Positions 1-12,720 of a DNA stretch of 64,000 nucleotides are shown one piece after another. This DNA comes from Gymnopilus junonius (taxonomy: Eukaryota; Basidiomycota; Agaricomycetes; Agaricales; Galerinaceae). Every line of letters begins with the position of its first letter. The stretch's first letter is position 1. The position numbers were made by a program, and so were the translations under genes. The stretch covers positions 1 to 64,000 of the forward strand of contig JADNYJ010000029.1 in assembly GCA_015501075.1 (NCBI GenBank), written 5' to 3'. Below the pieces are notes generated by a model. That model saw only the letters and a program-made list of their open reading frames with translations. It did no database searches and had not been told where the DNA came from.

Positions 1-233
1 TGCATGTCGATTCCCCTTTTTAATGTCGATCTGATATTGCTCGGATCAATGCCTGATCACTGTGGGGAAATTAACTTATTTTTAATTTCGGTTACACATG
101 GATCCAGATTTCGAGACTCTGATCGACACCCGCAGTCGGCAAGCCTAAATCAAGCATTGACATCATACATCATCACCATAACTTCCTTTTGGAGGTAACC
201 ATTGTGGAAAGTGTCTCATCATCATCATTAACG
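1..233. other. left edge, no gene seen
   Basis: No coding feature or clear transposon terminus could be assigned here. It lies directly upstream of the likely KDZ start codon and may hold the element's 5' end, but I could not find a matching inverted repeat on the right side. Confidence 0.4.
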
Positions 234-3200
234 ATGAGCAGAAGAAAGTACTCTCATGGGTCCAAATATTCTTCAATACGCTCAATACTTTTCACATATG
301 CTTCTTACATTATTTGAATACTATTTACGCAGTCTCTTACCAATTTCAAGTGCTATCAACATGAGCAGCAGTGAAATTATCACCATGCAGAATCTGAGCT
401 TAAATACGTAGATAAAGTAGATGAAGCTTCTGAAAATAGCAAACTTTCTCTCAGTGGTTAGTTAAAAACATTTTAGATTATCCAAATCATCCAATCTGAA
501 CTTCTGACCCCCTTGACAGATGCAAGTACATTTATGGATGCCTTCTCCTTATCATTTAATCAGTGAAAACATTCAGATTGAATATAGGGTATCTGTTTTT
601 ACCACTGTACTCTGACGTCCTCCCAAATTCATCGATGAGCAGGCATGTTTGAGTAGTCGACTCTGACTCAGATGACGACCCAGTGTCTAGTGGATGGTTT
701 GAGGAGGTGAAGGTAAAGAAGAAGGACAGGGTTACTCATGCAGTGCAGCATCAAGTTCAACATCTGGAATACATTGTTCCAGAGCCTACAGACTACACTG
801 GCGATCCAACAGAAGATGATGTTATTGGTTACCTGCAGAACCTTCCAAATGTACAGGGCACAAAAGTATGTTCTATCTATCCAGGACCTATGAAAGGACT
901 GCTGATAATGAAGCAGATGCAAAATGACTACTTGCGTGAGTGGTTACCTCATCAACCAGAGTACCTCAAAACTATCTTGGAAATGGCAGCTCCAACTACT
1001 ACGGATGCAAAGTGTCAGTCTTGCAAAAGCTCCCCAGGTAAATGGCACTGTCGAGACTGTGTGGGCTCTCAATTGCTATGTGGCCTATGTTGCTGGAACA
1101 GGCATGCTCTGCTCATTTACCATCGTGTGGAACGATGGAATGGTCGATACTATCACTCCGGAGCCCTATGGGAAACTGGTGTCAAGCTCTATCTTGGGCA
1201 TAATGGATTGCCTTGTCCAGAGTCAACATCAAATGCTGGACTACCTTTGAATGATGATGTCAGAGGTGGGACGCAGCCATTAGAAGGATACGATTTAGGT
1301 CCCAATCCTCCAACCACCTTTGAGGATTCCTTCTATGCCACCGCATTTGAAGAGGTTGGCCTGGATGCCGAGGATGAAGGCAATGAAGAAGAAGACAGCT
1401 TAGAGGATCTCAAGAATTCACAAACAAATCTGGTTCTGCAACCAAGTTCCAGAGATCAAAGTGGAAATCCATTCATTGCAATTATCGATGTTTCAGGTGT
1501 CCATCATTTACCTGTGGTACATTGCACATGTCGGAGGGCCGAAGATGATATATTGTTCCTCGAGATGGGTCTCTTTCCTGCCAGCTTCGACAGAATCAGG
1601 ACTGTCTTTACTTTCAATGTCCTCACAGACTTTCGGCTCTCTAACCTAGAATGTAAAACATCCACCTACCAGTATTACCAGAAGTTGCGACGGATAACAT
1701 GTCCTGCATTCCCGAAGTCAGTGCCAAACAGATATGCGGAGCTCCGATGATTAAGTAGGGAATACCAAAATATCAAACTTTACAAGATGCACAGCCAAGC
1801 ACACGATGAGCCCAATGCAGTAACGGATCAGGAATCAATTTTGAAACCCCGTGTGGGGGCCGAGGAACTTCAGCATCTCGGTAAATTAGCACTTTTCTGT
1901 GCTGCTTGTCCCCAGCCAGGGATTAACCTTCCCGACAATTGGAAGGAGGATACCAACCAGTATGCAATAAAGTCTTGAAAGACCAAGTCACTGATGTTGA
2001 ATAGCATACTGTACCGCTGGAGTTTCATAGCAGATGGAAATTTCAAAGCTGATCACTTGGCGCCAAGAAATGCAGAAGACGACGTGCACCTCACAGATGG
2101 GGAGGCATTCATGACACGGCAGGCAGACTATTCTGAGCATCTGAAGGAGGCAATTAGCCTGGCACCACATTATGCCCAGGTAAGCCCCACTTTTCTTCAT
2201 AATTCTGACACCCAGATATATACACATGTCTCGGATTACCGACATTTCCACCACATGATTCGGATCGCCGACATCTCTCACAACGTCCTTCGGTCTACCG
2301 ATTTATTTAGAAGTATACTTCAGATCACTGATTTGTTTGACAAAGTGCCGGAGAGCCGAAGACTTGTAGCCTACTGTTCGGTGATCTGAATATTGCCTCC
2401 TAATGATCGGTGGGCCGAGTTATTGAGCGAAAGTATTTGGCGTTCTGACGTGTCTCGACTATCTTCAGACCACCAAGATATGAATATATATCAGGAGACC
2501 GCATGCTTGAGCTGTGGTCCGCCATTGTCTTCAGCATATACCAGTTCTTACTGATGCTAATTCATTTGCAAACAGAAGCCTACATGCCACCAGCATCACG
2601 CAATAGCGGACTCCGAGAAGAGTGGTCCTGGTAAACGTGTTCGGGGGTGCGGTGCTCATGCCTGCGCTCGCCATGGTTGTTTTGCCCCGAGCAGTGTCAT
2701 TGATTTTGACCTGGGCGAAAAGCAAATGAATATGGACTACTCCAACAGCCAGGCAATGAAGACAACTCATATGGAAGAAATAGATGAACTGCTCGACATT
2801 TACGATGTTAACTGTCAATATTGTGTCAAGTTTGCTCAACGATTCAAAGACCACAAACGATTGTCAAAGCGTGACGGACTAACAATTATATTTGCTATAG
2901 GTTTATTTCATGTCCATGGTCATAAAGAAGAGTGTCTTTACTGCTTTGCAACTACCTACATTCCCGGGGTAGGAATAATAGATGGGGAGATTCTCGAGAC
3001 GCTTTGGGCTGTTCTGAATGAAACATCTAGGAGTACCCGTGGTGCAACAATGGCGCACCGAACTGAGATACTGGATGACCATATGGGTGATTCTAACTGG
3101 AAGAAAATCATTATTACGGGTATGTGATATTTGTTTTTGTGCATTTACAATTTTTAATGTGGACTAGCTGCTACCATCTGTAAGAAATTTGGTCATGCAG

Positions 3201-4643
3201 TCACCGAACAAAAGGCCAGCCTGGAATATTATGATGGTGTACATCAGTTATCTCTGCAACACCTTCTTCCTGAGTGGGAAAAGGAAATCCAAGATGCCGA
3301 GGCTAAGCGACACGAAGATGTTACCCATATGGATGTAATGCAGAGCAAGGTGGTCAAATGTAAGCCATTTCTTTCTAGTTGTCAAAATTGACATTGAAGC
3401 TATTTACAGAAGCCTTGTCATGCCATGAAATTGAGTTGAAGCTATCGGAGGCTGAATTGAAGCAGAAAGGAAAGACTGGTCAGGCTGCTTGGCTATCGAA
3501 AGGGTTAAAGATTGAAGAGACCCAGTATGAAATTTGTGTTCCTTCTTTTTGAGTATAACAGTTAACATATATAACTAGACTTGAAGTGCGATCATTTGCG
3601 AGATCTTTAGGTTGGCAGCTGACTACATCCCAGAAGCTTGATTTAGTCAATCGCCGAAGGCGTTTGCGAAAAACAATTGAAGCTTTCACCAATACAGCAA
3701 TGGAATTTATCGAGGAGGACTTAGTGAACAGTATTTATGACCAGGATTCAGTCATAACTGATGATCTTGATCCTCAAGATGGAGATAAGGGCGAACCTGG
3801 AGCTCCGTCAATTTCAAAAGCAGACCCCGATGGACAAGTTCTTCCTTTCCCATCTCAAATTCCAGACGAATTTCTTTCATTGCTCGCCATGGAGCATCGA
3901 GCTAGCATTATTGCCCTGAGAGAGAAAGAGCTGGATATACACAAAGGGCATGCCGAAGATTGCTTAGAAACTGTTCGGGGTGCCGTGATCCAACTTTCTT
4001 GGCAATTCAAGAACAGAGTCTGGCCAGCTGAAGGAATCGCTCAGAAAACAAGAGCCTGGGAAGGTGCAAACATTTTGGAAAAAGTATGCACACTACAGAG
4101 GAGGCTTTACAATCGGAATTGCCAAGTGTTATACACTCTCGGCCCCCGGACGGAGCTAGAGCTTCAATACCCATTACTTACTAAGGACAACTGCCAAGTG
4201 AGTACTGCTGTAAGTGCTCCCAACAGTAGTGGACAGAGTTCAGACCGGTTGTCTTGGTTATGGAGTAACACCCGTTTGTCACCCAACACTGCAGATGATG
4301 ACCTCTATTCTACAGAGTGTGAGTGCGAATAAAATTATGGTTCCAGCACTCACTCTGATTTATAGTTCTTCACTTGAATTGGCTGCGTGCACAAGCTCAG
4401 AAAAATAGATGGGCCGAAGAGTTGGAACTCACCAAACATGAAATGGAGTGGACTGTAAGATTTTACATGTACATGGCCACAACATGGCAAAGTCGTCGGG
4501 ACTCCGCAACTCAGCTATCATCCGGCCACTGTGCATATGCAGAGAAACAAATTGATATGTGGAATGAGCTTGGGCATGTCTCGGAAGCAATGTTCAAATG
4601 TTTAAATACTGCATTTACATCTACATGGAATCTTGTATGGTAA
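234..4643 (+). CDS. KDZ transposase with CxC2 cysteine cluster
   Basis: Multi-exon transposase of the Kyakuja-Dileera-Zisupton superfamily. A plausible start at 234 gives MSRRKYSHGSK; the next clear exon starts near 657 with an acidic stretch and runs to 1750. It holds the CxC2 cluster (KCQSCK, WHCRDC, LCGLCC) near 1010-1100. The catalytic region follows: DGNFKADHLAPRN at about 2034, the Asp motif IYDVNCQY at about 2800, then GLFHVHGHKEEC and the Glu-bearing GIIDGEILETLWA at about 2900-3010. The helical tail seen in this family (ALREKELDIHKGHAED, WLRAQAQKNRWAEELEL) occupies 3586-4640. The role is DNA cleavage and joining for cut-and-paste transposition. Introns are short except 2179-2575, which holds a periodic repeat. 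Stops near 1748 suggest an intron or a lesion. Exon joins are approximate; whether it is active is unknown. Confidence 0.85.
2231..2476. repeat. periodic palindromic array, 12-bp unit every ~29.5 bp
   Basis: Eight copies of a 12-base palindrome with consensus TCGG-N4-CCGA start at 2231, 2260, 2290, 2320, 2348, 2378, 2407 and 2437, with a weak ninth at 2465. Spacing is 28-30 bases throughout. The first three copies keep both half-sites perfectly; later ones vary mainly by C/T and G/A changes. The array sits inside an intron of the KDZ transposase gene. Spacer sequences are not conserved, so the repeated feature is the site itself at a fixed period of nearly three helical turns. Confidence 0.8.
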
Positions 4644-4849
4644 ATTACCTGCTGAAAATATGCAATTGACAGTTGCACTAAAAAGCTTGAAATCCTTCTG
4701 TCCAATACATGGCATCCAGGACTGTACATCTGCATGACCAATCTGATGAGATTGGAACTGATAATGCTGTAAATCTATCTTTCCCCATCCCACTATGCCT
4801 CCCCATTCTCTCTTTGCTTCATTGCCTGATGACAAGTATCCTTCATCCT

Positions 4850-6142
4850 ATGAAATATGAGAGGCAGAGGCCAAACTCAAGCTTCATGTTCATATGACTC
4901 GCATCCGAACAGCCTTGCATGTTATCATGACTGCAAACTTGGGTTACAAACTTTATAACTGGTGGCTCAATATGCAAGATGAAGTTGTGAGTGCTAAAAT
5001 TTCTTACTTTGGATAGCTTACACTAATAATGGGTAGGAGCAGGCATTGGCTCACATTGGATATTGCACTGTCAATGGATTTCGTGTCTGAGTCCCATACC
5101 TACTGCAAGATCTTTGCAATATATTCTCTACGGACCCGGCTCATGGACCTGAAAATAATATGGTCCCGGGCGCCATCAATTCTGAATTCAATGCGCGTGA
5201 AGACCAGGAACTGTTGGATTCTACCAACGAGTACTGTTATTGGTGGCTGGAGAAATATGCAGACACCCCCATGCTTCCGCAGGTGACTCGCCAACATACA
5301 TTTAATCACTTCTATGAGTTTTACAATAATGTACATCGCAAAAATTTGTCTAACCATTCGGCCTCCGAGTCTGACACTTGTACCAGCTCATGTTTGGATC
5401 TGAGACTGGTGATTCCACTTACAGAGATAATTATCTTCATTATCTTGAGCCAGACGCCGATATTCCTGGTTTAGCTGAACAACCACGTATCCCCCTTCCA
5501 TGGTCTGAATCTACCCCACTATCTGGTGGAGTGTCTGGGTCTTGCGAATCTTGTGGTCCCCTCAGGGAAACCGTCAAGTTGGTAATGGAATGCCTCTGAA
5601 TCGCTCAGCAAAGTGTTGATGCACAAATATGGATTTACGAAGAAGTGGCAGCCATCTCCTCACTATGACTTGGAGCTTACGAGCTCCTTGAAGCAGTTCA
5701 TTCAAAGCATGGGATTCCTTTCCAGGACACCGAATGCCTCCCAGAAGAATATTGCGGTCGCATTCCTAGACATGATGCTCATGACGGGATTTTGAAAGCC
5801 ATCGCCAGAAATGCTCGAAATTATGTCCAGTGGGATGGCGAAATGAAACCAAGACCCAAGCATCGCATTTACAACATTCAGTATGTACATCCAGACCAAG
5901 TGAACTCCGGCACTCCGCCACCTGATTCAGGCTCCGAGGACAGTGGTAGCAGACCTACGTCGGTGCCCGATGATTTTCACCCTGGAAGTTCTGATGAAAG
6001 TTCTGGATCTGATCAGTCTGCTAGGTCACTATTTGAAGACAAGGACATGGAAGATGAAGAAGACGGTGATGGTGAGGAATATGGTGATGATAACTCGGAC
6101 CAGGATGATAATGAAGATATTGACGAATTGGCTGTAGTTTAA
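4850..6142 (+). CDS. unrecognised reading frame at the 3' end of the KDZ element
   Basis: Coding-like sequence continues downstream of the transposase in several frames: a segment with ANLGYKLYNWWLNMQDE near 4935, another with EYCYWWLEKYADTPMLPQ near 5230, one near 5380-5600 and a final exon 5792-6142. The last exon ends in a very acidic Asp/Glu/Ser-rich tail. I do not recognise a family. It could be the C-terminal part of the transposase or a separate element gene. It stops at 6142, about 30 bp before the convergent TET/JBP gene ends. Confidence 0.45.
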
Positions 6143-6172
6143 GTATTTAGGGGCCAAAATAAATTTAGATGA

Positions 6173-7418
6173 TCATTCCGTCTGATAATAAGATACATTC
6201 ATCCATGACGGCATATCTAGTCCGAGTTCTTTGATCACAGTCTCGCGCATGTAGTATGCTATACAAGCTCGGTCTCCGGAGCAATTCGCACCATGCTGAA
6301 GAAGTCTTCCTAAATGTGCAAAGACTGTTCCTTGGTCGTATTTGAACCTCATTCTGATTCCTGGCAATTCAATCCTGCCATGCTGATATGCACCTAGTGG
6401 TACTAACACATCGAACCATGGGTGAGCTGATCCATTGTCATGATGGAAGGGCATTTCTCAATTGGTAATGACTGTCAACACACTGAATGGTGAAGTCCAT
6501 ACCCGGAGCACATGAGCTAGATGTACCCCATGAGTAATGGACTCCGGGCATTCATCAATTCTTCTCAAGGCACAAACTCCAACTCGGTAAAGTTCAGGAT
6601 GGATGATGCTGAGTATTCCCCCTATTAAGGCTGATCCTACCATGTTCCTTCTGACCCATTCAAGTGCATGAGGCTTCCTTAATTCACAGGACACCTCCAT
6701 GGCATTGGATTTCTATTAAGTAATTTTATCTTTAGTTGGTCTTCCAAAAATTGGAGGCCGTACCTCATGCGCCTGCTGAAACCATGCTGGTGCTAGACTT
6801 GCACTTCCTTGCTTTAACCAACCTTCCTGTCCTCTATAGTACGTCGGTCCTGTTCTCCAACTCATACTTGCATTTACTTTCAAGGACCGTTCCAAATACT
6901 GAAGGTCTTTCCACATTTGTTCCTAGTGCTTAAAATAAAATTCAGCCTCCGAATCTTAAAATAGCTTGACTGACCGAACATTGTGGTGTTAACACCCCAG
7001 GCAAATACCATGCCAGAATATGTTCCGCCACATCAGTGACTATACATGGTTGAAGTTCATATGCTGATGGGGTATGAATGGGAGGAAATTTCTGTCATAG
7101 TTGCTCTTCCACTTTGGTGTTATGTCCTGTACACCTTGACGTGAGTTCCTGGACATAATTTTCGGCGTTCCATTCTGTCGCTTCTGAAGAATATTGAGTA
7201 TCTTAAATTAGAATACTGGGTGGTCATGTACTGCGGTTGTTATATGCTTCTCTGAGGATGGCAACAGCCAAGTCGCATTCCAGCAACACCCCAGGATCCA
7301 AATCGCATGGTGTTTTTACATGGCCCAGATGTGGACCTACTTTTTGTTTGAATTGGGCATGCATATACATGGCGATGGTCTCTGTCAACTCAAGTGCGAG
7401 CTTACTGACATTAACCAT
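6173..7418 (-). pseudogene. TET/JBP-family 2OG-Fe(II) dioxygenase, in-frame stop
   Basis: Family members oxidise 5-methylcytosine or thymine in DNA using Fe(II) and 2-oxoglutarate. Exons read leftward: an N-terminal exon at 7418-7224, a segment near 7100 with PCIVTDVAEHILAWYLPGV (typical of the fungal family), 6916-6730, then 6700-6173. The iron-binding core is visible: FHHDN gives the HxD pair, GRIELPGI leads to RLLQHG with the distal His, and GDRACIAYYMRE supplies an Arg. A TGA at 6458-6460 interrupts VLTVITN and EMPFHHD in the same frame, just before the HxD motif; family logic suggests CGA (Arg) there. If read literally the enzyme is truncated before its catalytic centre. A GT-AG intron of about 48 bp at roughly 6730-6700 joins the flanking exons. 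It is convergent with the KDZ gene. Confidence 0.75.
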
Positions 7419-7589
7419 GATGGGTACTAATCAGAAAGTTCAAAAAAATTTTCCCCACTTTGTATTTGTCACACGATTAGGTGACCTTGATCCCTATGAT
7501 GGTCGGGCATCAAATTAAATCTTTGTGGTGAAGAAAAATGGACATCCGAATCACTACACTACCCTAAATAATTGAAATATACTATCATC

Positions 7590-7731
7590 GGCGCCCTGGG
7601 CCCGTGTCTGATTTCCATCTGGTTGCCGAGTTAACTCACCCTGTAGATAAATACAGCATTGGCGCTCCGGGTCCCAATCATATTTCCATCCGGTTGCCAT
7701 ATTTGTACCTATTTCAGCCACCCAGATCAGG
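7590..7731. repeat. imperfect direct repeat, two copies of ~71 bp
   Basis: Two adjacent copies start at 7590 and 7661. Both begin GGCGC and share ATTTCCATCYGGTTGCC about 26 bases in, with many substitutions elsewhere. They lie between the TET/JBP gene and the damaged membrane-protein gene, so may mark an old transposon edge. Confidence 0.5.
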
Positions 7732-7879
7732 CTGAACTGTGCTGTGTGTCTACGTCTTACCTTTTCCGGCCGTACTGCACAAAAATAGACAACCATCAAA
7801 TCTGACTCGCTTCGGCTGGCGCTGTGGGTTTCGTGATGTCTTACTTCCCCGGGCAACCGTGTGTCACAGATGATGGTCA

Positions 7880-8636
7880 CTATTGTATGTGGCAAATAAG
7901 GGACATGACAACAACATTGAAGGTGACCATCAGCGCTATCCAAGGAACTCCAAAGGTTTCTGATAACCCAGTGAACACTGTTGCATTAGATAAAGTGCTC
8001 TCAACAACTGTTAACACTGAAAGGACTAGAAAAGTCATTAGAATGATGAAAATACGGAGGGAGATGAATGTTCTAAAGTTACACACCAGTCAATGCAGTG
8101 ACAATTAAAGCTGGAAGTATTGTAAGCCAAATATTAGATGATAACAGAATATAGCAATGATAAATCTAATTGATAGGGTGTTATGGCTTTCGGATTTTCA
8201 TAGCGACCAATAGGACACTCACCCAAAGCACATTGGCCAAGAAGTCGGAAGCGACTACAGCACTTGTCTCTAAAATGTCCCATCATGCAGAAAATGTTTT
8301 TGCAAGGTATGCCACAGGTCCTCCAGCCACATCACAGTGCGTTATCCACATCAGGAGGCCCTGGACATTGTTGGCTTCGCCAGCAATGCGACCAGCATGA
8401 GGAGGAGAATGCTGCATCCAATGAAGAACACTTTCCTCTTAGGAGTGTAATGGCCATAGGCCAAGTAATACATTGATTGAATTACTAGTGATATCTGGAT
8501 ACCTTCGTGTTTGGCTTAGTAGGAAAGATAGCTGAGGCTCGATAGATTACTTACCCAGCAGGAGATTGGAAATGTAGTCAGCGACATACCACGATTTCTC
8601 CTCAGTAATCTGGGCAAGAGCAGGATCGGCCATCAT
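7880..8636 (-). pseudogene. multi-pass membrane protein of a basidiomycete-expanded family, truncated
   Basis: Exon 1 starts at an ATG at 8636 (MMADPALAQITEEKSWYVAD) and ends at a GTAAGT donor near 8551. Later exons give hydrophobic segments: KVFFIGCSILLLMLVALL, then NNVQGLLMWITHCDVAGGP, SAVVASDFLANVLW, and at 8086-7880 FGVPWIALMVTFNVVV. The order matches a widespread family of agaricomycete hypothetical proteins with about seven helices and no known substrate. A one-base frame change follows LVALL and a TGA lies after AKTFSA near 8287, where the family has Trp. The usual cytoplasmic C-terminal half is not visible before the TET/JBP region. Truncation beside the transposon pair is likely, though assembly indels may add to the damage. 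Confidence 0.55.
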
Positions 8637-9437
8637 ATGTACCTCGAGTCAACTTGTAAGATGAAAAAGTAGATCTCTTCCGTAGTGGGGGGTTATGTAT
8701 TACTTTTTTGGCGATTTGTAATTGACAGTGGGCACTGATGGGCTATGTGCCAGCTGACCCAAACCCGATCCGACGTTTCTTTTGATGGTAAGTTATTTCC
8801 GCAACCTGTCGTATCAACTCTACGACTATTCAAGAAAGAAAAATCTGTCAGGACGTAACACAGAACTCAGAAACACACTTCCATTTTTATCATGCCAATC
8901 CAGCGGTCAGTGACCAGATGCAGTGTGAATAACTATAGCACCCGGTTTTGATTCCAAATTTGACAGAGGCTTTGCCGCGTACCACGGCCACGGTGTTCTC
9001 ATGGGACGCAAATAGATTGGCGTCCCTCACCAGTTCAGTTACTTCAGTACATTTACTCGTAGACGAAGTGTATTATCACTAATGCTATTAGATCCAGCCC
9101 AAATCAGATGCGTAGGGAAGACTCACCCGCCATCTAAGGTACATGACCGATGGGTGCACAAACATTAAAAAGCAACACTTAAATCAAGCCCAAGTGAGTA
9201 CTTCAAGCAGCGCTCCCACGATCGCTCCTAAAGGTAGCGCGAAGGGAATTCAGAGATGATATCAAATATTTTTAAACTTACGTGCCCAGGTCGGATCCCA
9301 AGTTGCGTTTCAGACTTTTTGCAAACGACAGTGGAAATTATAGGATATAGTCTCGGTGATAGTAGATAATCAAGCATCTATACAAAGAGAACAATTAGCT
9401 CGAGCAACAAAACATATCGTGGGAAATGTGATCAGTA
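8637..9437. other. intergenic, nothing recognised
   Basis: Only very short reading frames are present. This is the 3' flank of the kinase gene and the 5' flank of the membrane-protein gene; no repeat or RNA gene was seen. Confidence 0.5.
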
Positions 9438-10790
<1,353 letters not shown>

Positions 10791-11223
10791 CTCAAAGGGA
10801 CAGTTATGGAGAGTGTGGAAGTGGAACGAGCAGGGCAGATTGTCGATTTCCTAACGAAAGTATTTGTGACAGTGCGAAGGAGATTCATCATGGCTTCTTA
10901 CAAGGAAAGCTCAGTTTGGCGTAAGTTGACAGTGTCACGACTGCGGACTCGTAACAGTTTATTATCACGTGGTCGGACGCGTCACGTCCGTAACGCCCCT
11001 GAGCGTCGTTAGTAGAGGTTAGTACACTAGTTAACAGCATAAAGACGCTACAATATTTCAAACAGTTTATAACGCAGGAGACATTCGATTGCAATTAACA
11101 GAAATAATAAGGTTATATCCGCACTCCAACAATTTACTGCCCTTTTTACCTCCTAAACGATACTGCTGTAAGTGATGCCGCATTTATAGCGTTATATATG
11201 GCGTGTGCTAGTGACACACCCTT
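10791..11223. other. intergenic, nothing recognised
   Basis: Lies between the 5' end of the kinase gene and the 3' end of the F-box gene, both on the - strand. It may contain the unseen first kinase exon. Confidence 0.5.
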
Positions 11224-12720
11224 TCAGTGCAAGTTGGAGTGAAAGTGTGTATGAATATGGAACTCGTCCTGGAAATATTCACCGAAATGGTGACACATTC
11301 CCCAAGGCCCGTTGACTGCCTGACACAAGGGCCCATATAACACATCATTAGCATCATACTTTATCGGCTGGATGTTAATTTTCCTGGCAGGGAAACTTCG
11401 AATATCAGCGCTCTTTTCGAACGCTTTCCAGTACAAGAACACAGCATGAGTCAAACGAAGTGTTATCTTGTTCTGGAAGGGCACTACGACCAAGGCTGAA
11501 AAATCAACCTGATTGCTGACGGTGTCCACATTCAAAGTGAGAGTCTCCAACCGTGGCCAGTACTGGATCAATAGATTGGGAATATGCAACATGGGGGAAA
11601 AGAATTGTTTTCTGGATGATTCTTGAGAGAATGTAATTTCCGTTGCCATGGACGTCATTTTCAGAAAGTACTGTCCCTGTTGCGGTGACATCGAGTCCGC
11701 CTGCACCTCTGTTAAAACCAGCGTCTGTAAAGAGGGAAAAGTATAAGGCTCTATATTATCTAAAGCAATACAAGCAGGGATGAAGCCGTGCCCGTCATTT
11801 CGAATAACAAGTGCTTTAAGTAAAGGAGCCTGAAGGAAGGGTAGCAGCTTAAGCATGTTGGGGCTATTAAAACGCAGATGTCTGAGAGCGTTCATCCGAA
11901 TGAGCCCAAGATTATGAGTAGAATGGGGTAGCCGGAAGATATCTCCAACAATGGATACATCTTCTAAGCAAGGCAGGTATAAAAAACGTTGAACAAAAGC
12001 GTGGCAAGTGAGCATTGGGGATTCATCTCCAAAACGAATCTCAAGCGAAAGCGTCGTGATATTGTTCAAGGACTCGAGTTTCGGAAGACATATCGCGCCA
12101 CTTCGACCATTGGTCACAAACGATTGAAGCTTTGGTGCTCCACCGACCATAATTTCCAAGTCAGCAAGTCCGTCTGTTGTCATTGAACTGGTGAAAGTCC
12201 CCTCCTCCGGGACCCAGTATAAAGCAAAATGTTCAAGGTTTTCTGCAGACACTGAAGGTGATCGGAGGGCCTCCCAAGTATTTGCATCAAATGTTATGCC
12301 GTGGTTAACCAGGATAGTGACGCGACTCCAACGCGCAATATGAGATAGAGAGACATCCAGCAGCTCAACTTCGTTTCCCATATTCTGAGGTTTCCTCCGT
12401 TGGTTGCCCCTAAATTCGAGCCACAGCTGCAGAGTGCGAGAACCTGACCTCTTCAAGTAGGCTTCGAGCCGGTCAAGTGGAAATCGTGGAGATAGAGATC
12501 CACGGTAGCAGAAACTCGTCCATAGGATGGAATGCTCAAGTGCAATAGCTCGCCAGCTGCTACACATGTGCGATATCACAACTTCAGGCAGCAGAGAGGA
12601 GCGATTGGTATGATGGATTTCGGTGAGGGTTTCGAGGGCGCACTCGAAAATCTTGCAGGTTACTTCTGGTGGCAAGCCCAAGATGGGGGCTGGTCGAGCA
12701 TTATTTTCTGACGAAGACAT
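11224..12720 (-). CDS. F-box/LRR-type protein
   Basis: A single uninterrupted frame of 498 residues starts at MSSSENNARPAPI and ends SNLH. Residues about 14-60 form an F-box (LGLPPEVTCKIFECAL followed by CSSWRAIALEHSILWTSF), the SKP1-binding element of SCF ubiquitin ligases. Residues 90-460 contain spaced Leu-rich segments such as ENLEHFALYW, LRHLRFNSPNML, FPSLQTLVLTEVQ and PRLETLTLNVD, a degenerate LRR-like substrate domain. The C-terminus is His-rich (DEFHIHTHFHSNLH). Agaricomycetes carry hundreds of such single-copy-divergent genes; the substrate cannot be inferred. It is the longest clean frame in the window and shows no indel, unlike most neighbours. Confidence 0.9.
   Translation of the reverse strand: MSSSENNARPAPILGLPPEVTCKIFECALETLTEIHHTNRSSLLPEVVISHMCSSWRAIALEHSILWTSFCYRGSLSPRFPLDRLEAYLKRSGSRTLQLWLEFRGNQRRKPQNMGNEVELLDVSLSHIARWSRVTILVNHGITFDANTWEALRSPSVSAENLEHFALYWVPEEGTFTSSMTTDGLADLEIMVGGAPKLQSFVTNGRSGAICLPKLESLNNITTLSLEIRFGDESPMLTCHAFVQRFLYLPCLEDVSIVGDIFRLPHSTHNLGLIRMNALRHLRFNSPNMLKLLPFLQAPLLKALVIRNDGHGFIPACIALDNIEPYTFPSLQTLVLTEVQADSMSPQQGQYFLKMTSMATEITFSQESSRKQFFSPMLHIPNLLIQYWPRLETLTLNVDTVSNQVDFSALVVVPFQNKITLRLTHAVFLYWKAFEKSADIRSFPARKINIQPIKYDANDVLYGPLCQAVNGPWGMCHHFGEYFQDEFHIHTHFHSNLH

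Larger units (their letters stand above)
234..7418. mobile_element. KDZ-type DNA transposon with linked TET/JBP gene
   Basis: The region pairs a + strand KDZ transposase and a following + strand reading frame with a - strand TET/JBP-like gene, convergent and about 30 bp apart (6142 and 6173). Physical linkage of TET/JBP genes with KDZ transposons is an established feature of basidiomycete genomes. Outer limits are only the limits of recognisable coding sequence; I did not find terminal inverted repeats or a target duplication, so the true element may be longer. A damaged membrane-protein gene immediately to the right (from 7880) is likely host sequence. Confidence 0.75.

Noticed and set aside
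2231..2476. CRISPR-like array
   Set aside because: Regular spacing invites the comparison, but repeats are only 12 bases, degenerate and in a eukaryotic transposon intron.
7824..8108. 94-residue + strand frame
   Set aside because: It is antisense to the conserved transmembrane exon (FGVPWIALMVTFN) of the - strand membrane-protein gene.
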